Origin: Diplosphaera chodatii
Lineage: Eukaryota; Chlorophyta; Trebouxiophyceae; Prasiolales; Stichococcaceae
Length of the DNA stretch: 64,000 nucleotides
Reading direction: 5' to 3'
Assembly: GCA_032358165.1 (NCBI GenBank)
Contig: JAALGY010000037.1
Span: 1,451,001-1,515,000, forward strand
Made by a program: the position numbers and the translations under genes. Under the pieces are notes generated by a model. It worked only from the letters and a program-made list of their open reading frames with translations, was not told the origin of the DNA and did no database searches. Below, in pieces: positions 1 to 11,700 of this stretch. The number at the start of each line of letters is the position of its first letter. Position 1 is the stretch's first letter.

Positions 1-2292
1 CACGAAGGCGCCGTCGGCGCCGGCGGCGCTGCACCGCACTCCCTTGTCGCAGCTGGCTGCAGCCAAAAACACACCATGCGAGCTGTGGCACGCGTGCTTG
101 CTGTAGCATGGACCGCTTGTGAGAAGGACAGCAAACCAGCCCCAAGAGCAGTGCTGGGTACGTGAGAATGAGCAGACCGGTCGACCATCACATCAGGTGC
201 ACTGCAGGAACAAGGCAGTGTCGCAGCTTAGCAAACGTGCTAAGTGTGCTGACCGGGCTGCAACATCAGATTCACAGCATGCCAGAGGACCTCAGACAAG
301 GCAGATGGCACAGCACAAACGGAAGGGTGCGCACTGAGAACAGCCGTCGCCAGGGGTACACACGCCGTGTCGTCGAGCCTGCTCCCGCTGTCGCACCTGC
401 AGCAAGGGGACACCTGACATGTAGCCCTGTGTGCATGGGCCTTGATGCTGTACAGTCAGCATGGCCTGTGTAGGAACTGCCGATATTCGATGCCGCAAGT
501 GTCCTCGTGGGCACACGACTACAGATGCGCCCTGGTACACAGTTGCCATCCCGTGCAACACAGCTACACAGGGACTCGCAGCATGCCAGCTCAACGACAG
601 GTGGAGGTCCAGGGGCGCACCTGTAGCAGGCCTGCGTTCTTGGGGAGCAGGCGGCGCAGCCGGCAGGGCACATCGCGCACAGCACCTGCGGCAGGGATTA
701 CAGCAGTGCGGTGCTCATACTTGAGCGAATCGTTCATCACAGCAGCAGCAAGAAACTCAGGCGGACTGACAGTTCACAGGTCACTGGACTTCTCAGCAGC
801 TGGGTAGCTGAGTGGCATGGCTCATTGCTGCATCGGATGCCAAGATGCAAGCCAGCACAGCAGGTAATGGTTCAAAAACGCTTATGAGAGGAACACTCCT
901 CTTAGAGGAAGCGCCGTCATGTTGCGGCTCACCGGCAGCATGCAGGCCGGTGCAGACTGCGCCGCCGCTGCCGCTGCAGCTGCCGCCCAGCCGTGCGAGC
1001 CGCTGGCGGCGCCCGTAGTCGAATGCTGTACAGGCGGCGCTGAAGGTGCCGTTGGGCGAAATGCTGCCTCTGGAGAGCGCCCACGCCAGGGGCGGGTCAT
1101 AGCCGCAGCGTCTGAAGCAGCGCTTCAGCACCTGAAGTTGCACACAAATGGCGGCAGTGTGTCAGTGATGTAACGTGATCCTAGTCCCAATGCAGGGCGT
1201 ACGTCTGCCTGAGGTGGTGACCCCGGCCCCGAAAGCACCTCTCGCACAATGGCAGCAAATATCACAGCAGGCGACATTGCCTGCCTGGCAGCCTGAGCGT
1301 CATGCGTTGCACGCTGATCATGACATCAGGTGCGCTCAGCCAGCGGCCAGGGTTTGCGCTATCACCCTTGTCACACAGTGTACTGGATGGGAGCAACTGA
1401 GTGGGAGGAAACCTTGGCAGCGGTGGGGTAGCGCTGCCCGCTGCGCAGGACCGGCAGCCCCAGGCTCATGCCCGCTGCCGCGCGCGCCATCCTGCACACC
1501 TGCATGCGAGCACCATCGGAAAGCCAGTCACCAAGGTAGCAGTGCGTAGCGGATACACAGATCCATGCAGACTGGTCATATACTATTCACGCTTGAAATT
1601 ACAACACAGGGTCTGTCTGCAAGGGCTCACGTATGCCGACCACACACGCCAATACAGCAACTGGTCTGCAGCATTTCAGGCACATCAGAGGGTTGCTCGC
1701 CCACCGCCAGGGCAGCCGCGAAGCGTGTCCCAGCTGGCACTGGCGAGTCGACCGCTACGAAGGTGCCATCGGGGCCGGCAGCGCTGCAGGCGGCGCCCTG
1801 CCCGCAAGGCCCTGTCAGCCGATCAGGACAGGGCATGTTTGCCGCCGATGTCGCATCTCCAGTACGCCAGTCAAAACTCTCCAGTACGCTGTACAGTCTG
1901 GTGCACACATCTCACATGGGTGCTGCTTGGCAAGGTCCAGAAATGCTCAGGGTCCGCACGTATACCACTGCGGCACCTGCTGGCCTGCGAGAGCCTTGCG
2001 CAGGCCGCTGGTCAAGCGCCTGCACCGGCACATGCAGCGACGCACCGGTAGGGGGCGGCTGGTATGCCGCATGAGAGCCGTGCCGGGGGTCGTCGTTCTG
2101 GTTGCTGCCGCTGCAGTGGCGGCAGAACTTCGACTGCAGCGCGCGAGCCGCGGTCCTCCCAAGGGGCGCGATGCCCGTCCCACCCTGGAGCTGCGTTGCC
2201 GCAGGCTGTTGTGCTGCAGCGGCAAATGCTGCAGCGCTGGCTGCAGCCGCCATGAGCAGCACCACCACGGCTGCCAGCCGTGCGGCCGCCAT
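1..2292 (-). CDS. Secreted cysteine-rich protein (partial, 3' end beyond left edge)
   Basis: The start codon at 2292 opens a clear signal peptide: MAAARLAAVVVLLMAAAASA. About 50 residues later comes a Cys pair (FCRHC). Exon 1 probably ends at a GTGCGT donor near 2050 in codon phase 1. An exon starting at 1811 continues in matching phase with CGQGAACSAAGPDGTF. A related segment, CDKGVRCSAAGADGAF, lies at about 6-56. Another Cys-containing segment (ISPNGTFSAACTAFDYG) is near 1010-1065, and a CPAGCAACSPRTQACYR stretch is at about 625-675. The protein is therefore a secreted, Cys-patterned and partly repetitive extracellular protein with several small exons. It continues past base 1, so the C-terminus is unknown. 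I do not recognise a named domain. The CxxGC..C spacing resembles furin/ephrin-receptor-type Cys-rich modules only in a general way. Exons between 100 and 1750 are not all resolved. A wall or matrix role is an inference. Confidence 0.55.
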
Positions 2293-3230
2293 GCCGGTAG
2301 GAAACGTCCCTCTTGTACGTTCGTTGGCGCAGGTTGGCTCCCGAGCGGCAGGCCTATCTGGATGCTGCGGGGCTACCTGCGGTCAGGAGCCCAATGCCTG
2401 CCATCAGCCTGACGACAGCCACCCGCCACTGAGTCGAAAACTTGGGTCAGCAGGCTGCTGTCGCTGCGCCGAGATGCCTCTGCAGGTTGCGTCCATGACC
2501 GCCGCGCATGAGCATCTTTCCAGGCAGGCGCAGCACTGCTGTTGCACAGCAGCACTGACGCCCGGTACGCACCGTCTGAAGCTGCTTGGAAACCATGCAA
2601 GTGCAGTCTACTGATGCGTGATCAGCCTCACGGAGTCAACAGGCGAGGCTGCAACAGCAGGCATGGTAGCACCACAGCATCAGGTGCTCGACGGCAGTGA
2701 ACGGCCTGTAGACGCTGTGTGTCACTAGCTCTGGCAAACTTCGACATTCAAGGGGAACGCGGCAGCATGACGCTGCGAGAGGCGCACCTGAACTGTTCGT
2801 TCTGTGCGAGATGCCGTTCAAACCGTCAGATAGGGGTGCTCAATCCTGGAAGTTCCTGTTCAACACCACTCACTGAGCGGCCGGGTACGAAGGCGATACT
2901 GCATCAGTTATGGCAGGAGCGGGTGGGTGTCGGACGCGATGATGGGCAATCCGGCACGCGGGATCCGCGTCAGATGATCGTCTGCAGAGCCAGCTCAGCA
3001 GTTGCCTGTGATGTTTCTGGCTGGGGCATCCAAGGCCAGCTTCCTGCTGCCATGCCATCAATCACCAAATTCAAGCTCATAAGTTCTGCTGCAGATGTCA
3101 GGACTTCAGCAGTCTGACGCCGTCTGAGTCAACCGCGGCCGTTGCATAGATTACAATCAAACAAAGTGCTGAAGGTTCCTTGCGTGGCAACCTCGTGGCA
3201 TTGATCGCTTGCAGCTGCGGCGCCGCGCAC
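2293..3230. other. Divergent intergenic region
   Basis: This 0.9 kb stretch lies between the start codons of the left-edge secreted protein (-) and the F-box gene (+). It must hold both 5' UTRs and promoters. I see no convincing exon, RNA gene or repeat in it; the short open frames have no protein-like composition. Confidence 0.5.
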
Positions 3231-5538
3231 ATGGCGGCACCCGGCGCCGCACAGCTCAACTCCCTCAGCGATGATCTGCTGCGAACGGTCCTGAGCTTGC
3301 TACCTCAGGAAGACAGGTATCGGGTCGTCACATATGCATGTCAACTTGATGACAGTGCATGAAAGGGTCCGCTGGCAAGGCGGGAGCCTGATGCCTCGTG
3401 CAACGACCCTGCCCGCTGGTGCAGGGTGAGAACCCTGCCGCTGGTCTGCAATCGATGGCATGACATCATGGGCGACGCCAGCATGTGGCCAGTCTTGGAC
3501 CTGGCGCCATGGGAGCACTGCGGGACTCCGGAACGGTGCAGCAGCGTGAACCGTTGGCTGCGGAAGCGCAGCTCAGGGATGCGCGACCTCACCATACAGG
3601 CAAGCGTCCATGCAGGCAGCTGTTGCCATCGTGCTGCTGAGCAGCTGGCCTTCCGAGTCGGGCCAAAGGGTCCCTTCATGCCCGTCATACCTGACAGTCG
3701 TCAACCTTCTTCATGCTATCGTGCAGACACGGGGAACTGACACCCACTTGCATCTGCCTGCTACGCTGCTGTCCCTGGCGCCGACTGCCACGCAGCTGCG
3801 ACAGCTGCGGATCGTCACGGAGGACATGCTGGCCGCCAGACCTTTTGACGCGCACGCCCTGGTGCGGCCAGCAAACAGATCCTGCACACCCCATGCGTGG
3901 TTGCTACGGTGCGCATGACCTGACTTGAAAACGGGTGTTGGACTGAACGTCCCTAATGTCCCTGTCCAACACCATGTCTATGCAGGCGGACGTCAGCCAG
4001 CTGCAGTCCCTCACCCGGTTCGAAGCCGCCTACATTGTTTCGCCGCCCGACCTGCCCGCCCTGGACGCTCTGCTCGCGCGCCTGCCGGCGCTGCGGGCCG
4101 TCCGGCTGCACTTCTGCCAGGGGGACCCGCCGCAGCTGTCCGGCACAGAGTCAGAAAGCGACGGCGAGGGGAACCACGTGCACTACAGCGCCCGTGAGAC
4201 CAGGTTTCCGCACAGCTTGCTGAGGTGAGCGCTGCCGGTGCAACTGTGACATCAGCCATAGCGCCTCCTGTTTGCTCCGCTGTCTGATGCCTTGATCATG
4301 CTCATGCTTACATGCGTTCACCCCGATCCATCTCGAGCAACTGGCACCTGCTGCTGCAGGTGCACTGGCTTGACGAGCCTGGACCTCAGCGTGTTTGAGC
4401 CAAACGACGTGGACGGCATGTTTTGCATGGACCACATCCCCGGGGACATCACAGCATTGCAGCGCCTGCAGAGCCTGCGCCTTGACGACTGCGTCACCGC
4501 GCCGCTGCCGCGAAGCATCAGCCGCATGACGCAGCTGACCAGCCTGAGCATTTTGCAGAAGTATCCCCTCGACAGTTGGCAGCTCTTCCACGACTTCGAT
4601 GGCTGCGTGGTGCGCTGTGACCGACCTGGAATGTGCACGATGGCCTAGTCAGTAGCATTCGGTCAGTAGCATTCGGGAGAGGCAAGCCTTGACAATCGTC
4701 ACGCCTGTCGATGTAGCGGTGTGGGGACAGCCGTGAGGAAGTTGTGAGAGCGTTTCTTGCTTCTGCAGGCACTGCCAGTCTCATTGCAGGCGCTGCAGGC
4801 CACATCCGCGCCCCTGGAGTTGCTGGCACCCCTCACGGGGCTGCAGCACCTGAGCTTGGAGTCTGGCATCAGCGGTACGCGCACAGCTGCGTTCGGCAAC
4901 GTATGCAGCCTCAGCGCGCTGCAGCGCCTGACGTCGCTGCATCTGCGCTCTGCTAGAGCTCTGGACCTGCACGCATTTTCTGTCTGCAGTGGCCTCCGTG
5001 AGCTCTGCTTCAAAGGTTTGTCACTTACATAGTATGCTGTACACTCATTGCATGCCATCTGCTGCTGGCTGTACTCGTGTGCATGCACCAGTTCATGTGT
5101 GCATGCCTGCTGCACCAGAGCCCGTCTCATTACCCCGCCCTCACAATGCATGCAGTTCTGAATGTGGCGGTAGAAGCGCCGCTGCCATACCAGCAGCTCA
5201 CCAGGCTGCAGCTGCCGGGCGGCCGCTTCAGCTGCCTTGCACCCGACATCCGGACCATGGTCTCCGAGCTGCCGCGGCTGGAGGTCCTCGAAGTGGTGCA
5301 CACAGATCAGGCGTTCGAGCTGTTTGCATTTGACGCTGCGGTGCTGTCAAAGCTGCCAAAGCTGCGGCTGGTGAAGTTGTCAGGCTCGCTGCTGCGGGAT
5401 GAGCTCTCAACACATATGCCGGTGAACGGCGACGCAAGATGGGAAGACCTACCATTGCCGTTGTTGCAAAAGCTGACGGCTCTGCAGCAAGTGAACCCAA
5501 ATATAAAGTGGGCTCTTGCTGCGTCTTGGCGGCAGTGA
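3231..5538 (+). CDS. F-box protein with leucine-rich repeats
   Basis: This is probably a substrate-recognition subunit of an SCF ubiquitin ligase. The F-box is split by the first intron: LNSLSDDLLRTVLSLLPQEDR in exon 1, then LPLVCNRWHDIM and MWPVLDL in exon 2. Leucine-rich repeat units follow (LTSLDLSVF, LQRLQSLRLDDC, LTSLSILQKY, LTGLQHLSLESG, LQRLTSLHLRSA, LPRLEVLEVVH, LPKLRLVKLSG). Seven exons join with all phases matching: 3231-3316, 3425-3599, 3727-3861, 3986-4224, 4360-4606, 4769-5015 and 5156-5538. They give 503 residues. The second intron has a GC donor (GCAAGC after 3599). An upstream TTG-initiated frame was not used; the first in-frame ATG is at 3231. The target substrate is unknown. 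The gene is convergent with the VASt-domain gene. Confidence 0.85.
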
Positions 5539-5963
5539 ACACTCGCAAAAGATACGGGTTTCATGTGATTTGCACAGTGCCGCAAAATTTTCAGACAAAC
5601 TTTCTCAAGCTGTCAAAATTGATATGGCCTCTGGCATCAAGTGCAGCCTGCCGAGGCTAGTCTTTGACGCTGATCATGCACAACACTCCCTGCACCCCGC
5701 ACTCCCACAATCGACCCTCTGAAATCCTCAACTATAGTGAAAGCACACTCCCATGACATCGCCGTCACTCAGGATCTCGCATCCAGGATGTGTCACATCG
5801 TGACAAGTGACCATCTAAATGTTGCCAATTTCTTGGCGCTTGCAAGCATCAGAACTTGACCACATGTGACCAGACTTCTATGTGCGCCACTGGCTGGCCA
5901 CGGTTGACTGCTACCAGCAACACTTGTGCGGTCCATAACGAGTCTAGTTGTCGAACGACGACG
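5539..5963. other. Convergent intergenic region
   Basis: These 425 bases lie between two stop codons and are expected to be 3' UTR. The base composition is more AT-rich than the flanking exons. No further gene is seen. Confidence 0.5.
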
Positions 5964-8464
5964 TCACCGGCTGGCCGCCGCCGGCAGCGCCTCCAGCAGC
6001 GGCCAGCGGGGCCCCGGGCGGAACACCACGCGTCGGCCCTGCCAGAAGCCCGGGCCGCCGCTGCTTCCTGCTGCCGCCGCTGCGCTGACCGCCGCGTCGT
6101 GCAGCGCCCGCCGCAGCAGCCATAGGCTTAACAATAGGGCACACAGCGCGCCTAGGTCCCGAAACCAACGGCTCCACAGCTGCGCTGCTACAGGGCTGCC
6201 CGCCACCCACTGCGGCGGCTGCTGCTGCGTCTGCGGCGTGACCTTGCCCGGCGGCGTCTTTGGCAGCGGCCCCTGCGCAAGAGCCATATCGAGGTGTATC
6301 AGTTCAAGTTCGCCAGGCACCATTACTGTAGACACCTGATTGACAAGGGGTCGTCTGCGCCCTCCACAGGCTTGCATTCAACAATTGTGGACTGGCAGGA
6401 AGTGGCTTTTACGATTTGGAACGCCTTGCATCAGCACAGCGGGCACCCAAGCCAAAGGTCCTGGTACGCATGAGCCGCTGCGGACTCACGTGCACGGGGC
6501 TCGATATGGCGGCTGGGGCGGCGCCGCTCCCGCCGCCCGGGCCGCCGTTGGCCGCTGCCTCGGCGGCGGCTGCCGCTGCCGACTGCGATGCCAGGGGCCC
6601 CGCGCCGCCGCCGCCGCCGCCGTTGCCCGCGTCAAGTGCTGCCTGGATGCTGGCCATGTACGTGCTGTACGTGTCCTGCATGCCCTGCAGACAGCGGCGC
6701 AAAGCTGTTAGCCAGCTGCTGCCATGGCAGGCGCTTGCCCAAGGGCCAAGCTGGCGCGACCTGCTGAGGACCGTGTGACACGCCAAACAGCCAGCGGCGC
6801 CACCCTGCTGTGTGTGACTGACCGTCTGCAACAAGGTCATCCTGACTCTGTCTGGCCCAAGAAGGACGGACTCGGGCTGTTCTCACTGCTGTCTGGTGCT
6901 CATATGTGCGTTCTAAGTCAGGTTGGCAAACCGAAAGCACAATTGATGAGATGAGGTTCTTCAGTTTGTAGGTCATCTGGAAAGTGTTGATAGTGTTGTC
7001 TGTGAAGTTCTGACCTTTGTCGCGCTGCTGCGGATCATGCCGCCCAGCCCGATGACGCGCCTCGTGAACGTCACCTCCGCGCTGACCCGCAGCCGGCAGG
7101 CGCCGGCGTCGCCCGACGCCGCGGTGCCCAGGAACTGGATGTGCTGATAGAACGCATCCCCAAATGGCACCTGCAGCCCATACCGACATTATCCATAGCA
7201 GGTCCGCTGTATCGGCTGCAGAGGCGTGGTGTTCCGATTGCCTGTTGACCCTGCTGCAAACTTGATGGCAGCTGCGGGCTCATAAGATTATGCACATAAA
7301 AGTTACAGCTGTGATGGCGCATGCTTAATACACCCGGGAAACACTTGATCGTCAGAGTGTAGCAGGGCCAACAGTCTGAACCCTGAGCCACCCACGTTTG
7401 GGGTCCGCGCTTCCATGGACACCAGGAAGGCGTCTGCGCTGCGGGCCAGCAGCGTGTATTCCTCCTCGCACTCCGCCTGCTTCGGCCCCATGGAGCCCGT
7501 CAGCGGCGTCGTGAAGCAGATGCGGCGCGCGATCCGGCCGTCTGCACAGCGGCGGAGCCTGTCTGAGCGTTGAGGCTGTCCCAGAGCAGGCTCTGAGCAC
7601 CGCAACTTGCTGTGCTGCAGGCCAGTGTGTACTGTTCTGCCGCTCATGAGGCGGTCGCTGCAAGGGTTGACGTTAGGGCTGCAGTGGTGCAAGCGGGCTG
7701 CAGGAACTGCAAGTTACACGGCGCAACCTTTTCCATCTGTCGTCAGGAAAGCTGCAAGCCTGAGTCGCTCACCTGCGCACTTGGCCCACTCGGAGATAGA
7801 GACGTCCCAGTAGCCGTGCTGCGCGTGCTGGGTGCGGATGAACGCCGCGTCGGGGCCCATCACGACGCGGAACAGCTGCTGGATGCTGCAGGGGACATCG
7901 GCATCGAATAGCGCCAGCGGTAGCGGCGGGGGCGGCGGCTGCGTCACAGGCGGCAGCGGGGCCGCCGGATCCAGGCCCAGCAGGTCGAGATTGTCGGTGG
8001 TCGGAACGGCGGTCTCCAGCTGCGCCTGCGGGTATGGTTGGCAGGGTCTGTCACCGCAGCTGCTGCCCAACTGGATGCTCAACGCATCGCTACACACAGA
8101 AAGGATCTGCGCAGAGATCGCCGACATACAAATTTCACACGACCAGGAGTACATGCAAGGCTTCGTGAAGGCTGTGAGCTTGTCTCACACAACTGCACAC
8201 AAGACATCCATGACCTACATCTGGACACTGCTGTTGATCCACTACAGTGCTTACGGTGGGCCGAACGGCCTTGGTCGCAGGCCGACGTCTGCGCAGGAGT
8301 CTGCGGCCCAGAAAGAACGTGACTGCGACCGCTGGGGCCACAACAGCTGCGACAGCGATGCCATTGCCGAGCGCTGTTCTGTTTCGCCTGTGCGCCCGGA
8401 CCAGCGGTGCTGACCTGTCGGTGGCAGTCGGATAGATCACCTTTGGCGATTGCGCAGTCGCCAT
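5964..8464 (-). CDS. VASt-domain membrane protein
   Basis: The central ~150 residues match the VASt fold, known from GRAM-VASt/Lam-type sterol transfer proteins at ER contact sites. In order they read LFDADVPCSIQQLFRVVMG, ISEWAKC, RRICFTTPLTGSMGPKQAEC, then VPFGDAFYQHIQFLG and CRLRVSAEVTFTRRV. Six exons join with all phases matching: 8464-8255, 8025-7773, 7541-7396, 7170-7015, 6684-6490 and 6335-5964, giving 443 residues. Exon 1 carries a hydrophobic helix (about residues 29-47) followed by RRLLRRRR. The last exon has a second helix (ALCALLLSLWLL) followed by a basic tail. No GRAM domain is seen before the VASt domain. A second in-frame ATG lies 9 bases upstream, at 8473. Lipid or sterol binding is inferred from the family; the two-helix architecture is what the sequence shows. 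The gene is divergent from DEG9, with only about 250 bp between starts. Confidence 0.8.
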
Positions 8465-8716
8465 GGTGAACATCAGAAATATACAGCTTGTGCACCAGTG
8501 TAGCTTGGTTGATGCAGGTTCGTCATAATGACGTGTCAGAACCCTACCAGTCTGGCAGCGCGAGCAGCCTCGGCTGCAGCGTTCACACAGTTCTTGTGCA
8601 TGGTCCTCATCTGCAAGCTGGATGTGCATCAGCTGCTAGAATTTGCTGCCGCGTGAGCAGCCAAGCGCATCGCCAGCTGGTAGGGCGCAAGCTTGCATCC
8701 AATCCGGGTGGCTGGC

Positions 8717-11700
8717 ATGAAGCGCAAACAGAAGGGGCTGCCCGCCGATGCCGCTGAGGTGCCGGTGAGTTGCAGCAAGCTGATTGGGTGTGCTCAGCCA
8801 CCGGATCCCATAGGATCAATGCATCGGACATTGTCACCTGGCCCAGCATGGGCCATGCTGTCTGGAGTTGTGCCTCGACGTGTGGCTGCACAAGGCATTA
8901 CAGATACACGTCCGCTGCGGTCCTGCTGTGGACGGTGTTCGGACCATATCACACTCGCTTAATTGGATAGTATCACATCCGCCGGATCTGCGCATGTTCA
9001 AATGTGTTGCAGCATCGGTTGTTCTGCTGGCTGTGCCATTGCATGTGTTTGCTTCTCTCGCCGTCAGCAACGGAGAATGACGCAGCATTGGTAGGTTGCT
9101 AGACATGCTGCGGACATCTTCACCCCTCGCTGTTGCCGGCATGTCATGCCGATGCCCTTCCAGCGGCTTGCCTCCGCTGCACGAGTGCTCAGCCGAAATT
9201 GATCGGCTCGACGTGCTGTGTGCATTAAAGCCTTGGGGGTGGGACTCATAGCATCCTGTTGTAATATTGCGAATGTCTCAATGTACGGTGCGGGCCGCAC
9301 TGAACATGCCAAGCTGTCGTTTCTTCACACAGCTGTACCTACACCCAGGTGGTTAGCCAGCCGCTGCCGGGCAGCGAGGGCGAGGCGGCAGACGACTCCA
9401 GCGGCGCGGCCGGCCTGAAGGAGCGCAGCCCCTCGGGCCGCCTGGCCAGCAGGTGGGCCATGGGCAGTTTAGCACATGTCCAGACGGGCAGCTGCCGCAG
9501 CTCCCAAGCGGGGCATGTCTGATGGCAGCTACAAGCACCAGTGGTGCCGGCGCCAGCACCATATGTCGTTAATGCAGCTGCAGAGGATGCCGCTCACAGG
9601 CTGGTGTCGCGCCGACCCCTGCTCAGCGAAGGCATCGGCCTGCTGTGCGCGTGACCGAACCCTCCTGCCATGCGCACCCCTGACGCCACCTCAGCACAGC
9701 ACGTGAGGTGGTGGTGTTGTGGGTGTGCAGCCGGCGGCGGCCGCGGGAGGGCGCCCCCCCTGTGGCGGTGGACGAGGCGGCGGCGGCGGACGCGGCGGCC
9801 GGCGGCCCCCGCAAGCGCCGCAACACCCGACGCACAGGTGCACACTACACGTCCCATAGCCAGCTCAAGTTCAGCACAGCAGCACCATGCCATTGGGCAG
9901 GCATCTGAGCAGGCATCTCTGCGTGTTGGTGCAGCACCACATGATCCCTCCAAACTGCGAGGAGCTGTCCGTGGCTGAGAGTGGAATGGTGCGGCTGCAA
10001 GTACGCAGTAGGGGGGCCGCCGGCACCCGTTTGTGTTTTAAGTGCAGGCGGATATAAAGCCCTGAACATGACACCCTGAACTCGCATATGGCGCAGAGAA
10101 TGGGACGGTGCACGATGCGGAGGCGCCGGAGGGGGCGGCGTCGCCCTCGCGCTGGATGCAGGCGGACGCCGCGGAGCCCGACATCGGCAGCGAGCGCGAC
10201 ATCACGCGGCTGGGGGAGTCCGTCGTGAAGGTGGGCACTTGGTGGCAAGGCGGCACGTGGATTGGGGTGTTACAGTCCCACTATTGGAGGGGAGATAGTC
10301 CATGATGGTGCTGACAGCCAGGTGTGCAAGCAATGCAGCAATCCTGCTGCCGCTGGTTGCACATCCTGTGCGAGGCTGCCTGCCCATGGTGCAGGTGTTC
10401 TGCGTGCACAGCGAGCCCAACTACAGCCTGCCGTGGCAGCGCAAGCGGCAGTTCAGCAGCACCGGCAGCGGCTTCCTGCTGCCGGACCGCCGCATCCTCA
10501 CCAACGCGCACTGCGTGGACCACCACTCGCAGGTTGGTTCCTGGTCAGCTGACGGTATTGCTAGCTGGGTGTGGCTCTCAAGAGTGCACTGCAGGACGAC
10601 GGGGTGGAAAGCACGTTAACAGCAAGTGACAGTGCTGTTGATTGCATTTGAACTCAGAGGCCGCTGGCCATTGTATAGGGTTCAGTGTTGTAGCGGCTGC
10701 CTCGTAAATGTCAGCACAGCAGATCACGTGGCACAGTGATGTTGCTGCTGCCGGCAAGCATGGCTGGCAGCTGTTTGGACATTTCAGCCCATGATATGCT
10801 GATGTTTCGAAGTGCTGCACAGCTTGTCACCCAGGCTCCTTGAATCTGGCTCTGCGGGTGGCCGCTGATGCGTTTGTGATGTGCAGGTGAGGAAGTGTGG
10901 GTCGGCAGCAACGCCAGTCATGGGTCGTTTGCAACTGTCAAGGCTTCGTACCCGTTCTGACGGTCACTGTCTGTCAGTTCTACCAGTGCATCGCAGGTGG
11001 AGGTGCGGCGGCGGGGGATCGGCACACAGTTATGGGTCTGCAGCCAGTTATGGGTCTGCAGCCAGTTAGAAGGATTGAACCTGGATTGTCGGATCCCTTC
11101 GCTGGGTGCCTGCAGGTGAAGGTGCGGCGGCGGGGCAGCGACACCAAGTTCGTCGCCACGGTGCTCGCGATCGGCACGGAGTGCGACATCGCGATGCTCA
11201 CGGTGAAGGACCCCACCTTCTGGCAGGGGGTGGAGCCGGTGCGCTTCGGCACGCTGCCCCACCTGCAGGACAGCATCCTCGTCATCGGGTGCGGGTGGTA
11301 CCGACGCTGTCAATCTCCGGCTGTTGCGCTTCTGAACCGTTGTAGCTGTCACACCAGCAGCAGGAACAGCTGGAGTGTAATGTGCTTGTTTGTGCTGATG
11401 CCCACATTGCGTGACCCATGCACCATACATACACAGTCTAACGCCTCCCGTGACTGAAGGGCTACTCGTGACATGCACAGAGCCATCAATTGCACTCTCC
11501 TGTGGTAGGTACCCCATCGGCGGGGACTCCCAGAGCGTGACCAGCGGCGTGGTGTCCCGCATCGAGGTCACCGCCTACGTGCACGGCAGCACCGAGCTGC
11601 TGGGCATGCAGATCGACGCCGCCATCAACAGTGCGTCAAATCCTAAACCCTAGACTCCAAACCCTATACCGTTCATCTGCCATCCATTCTCATGCTGGCA

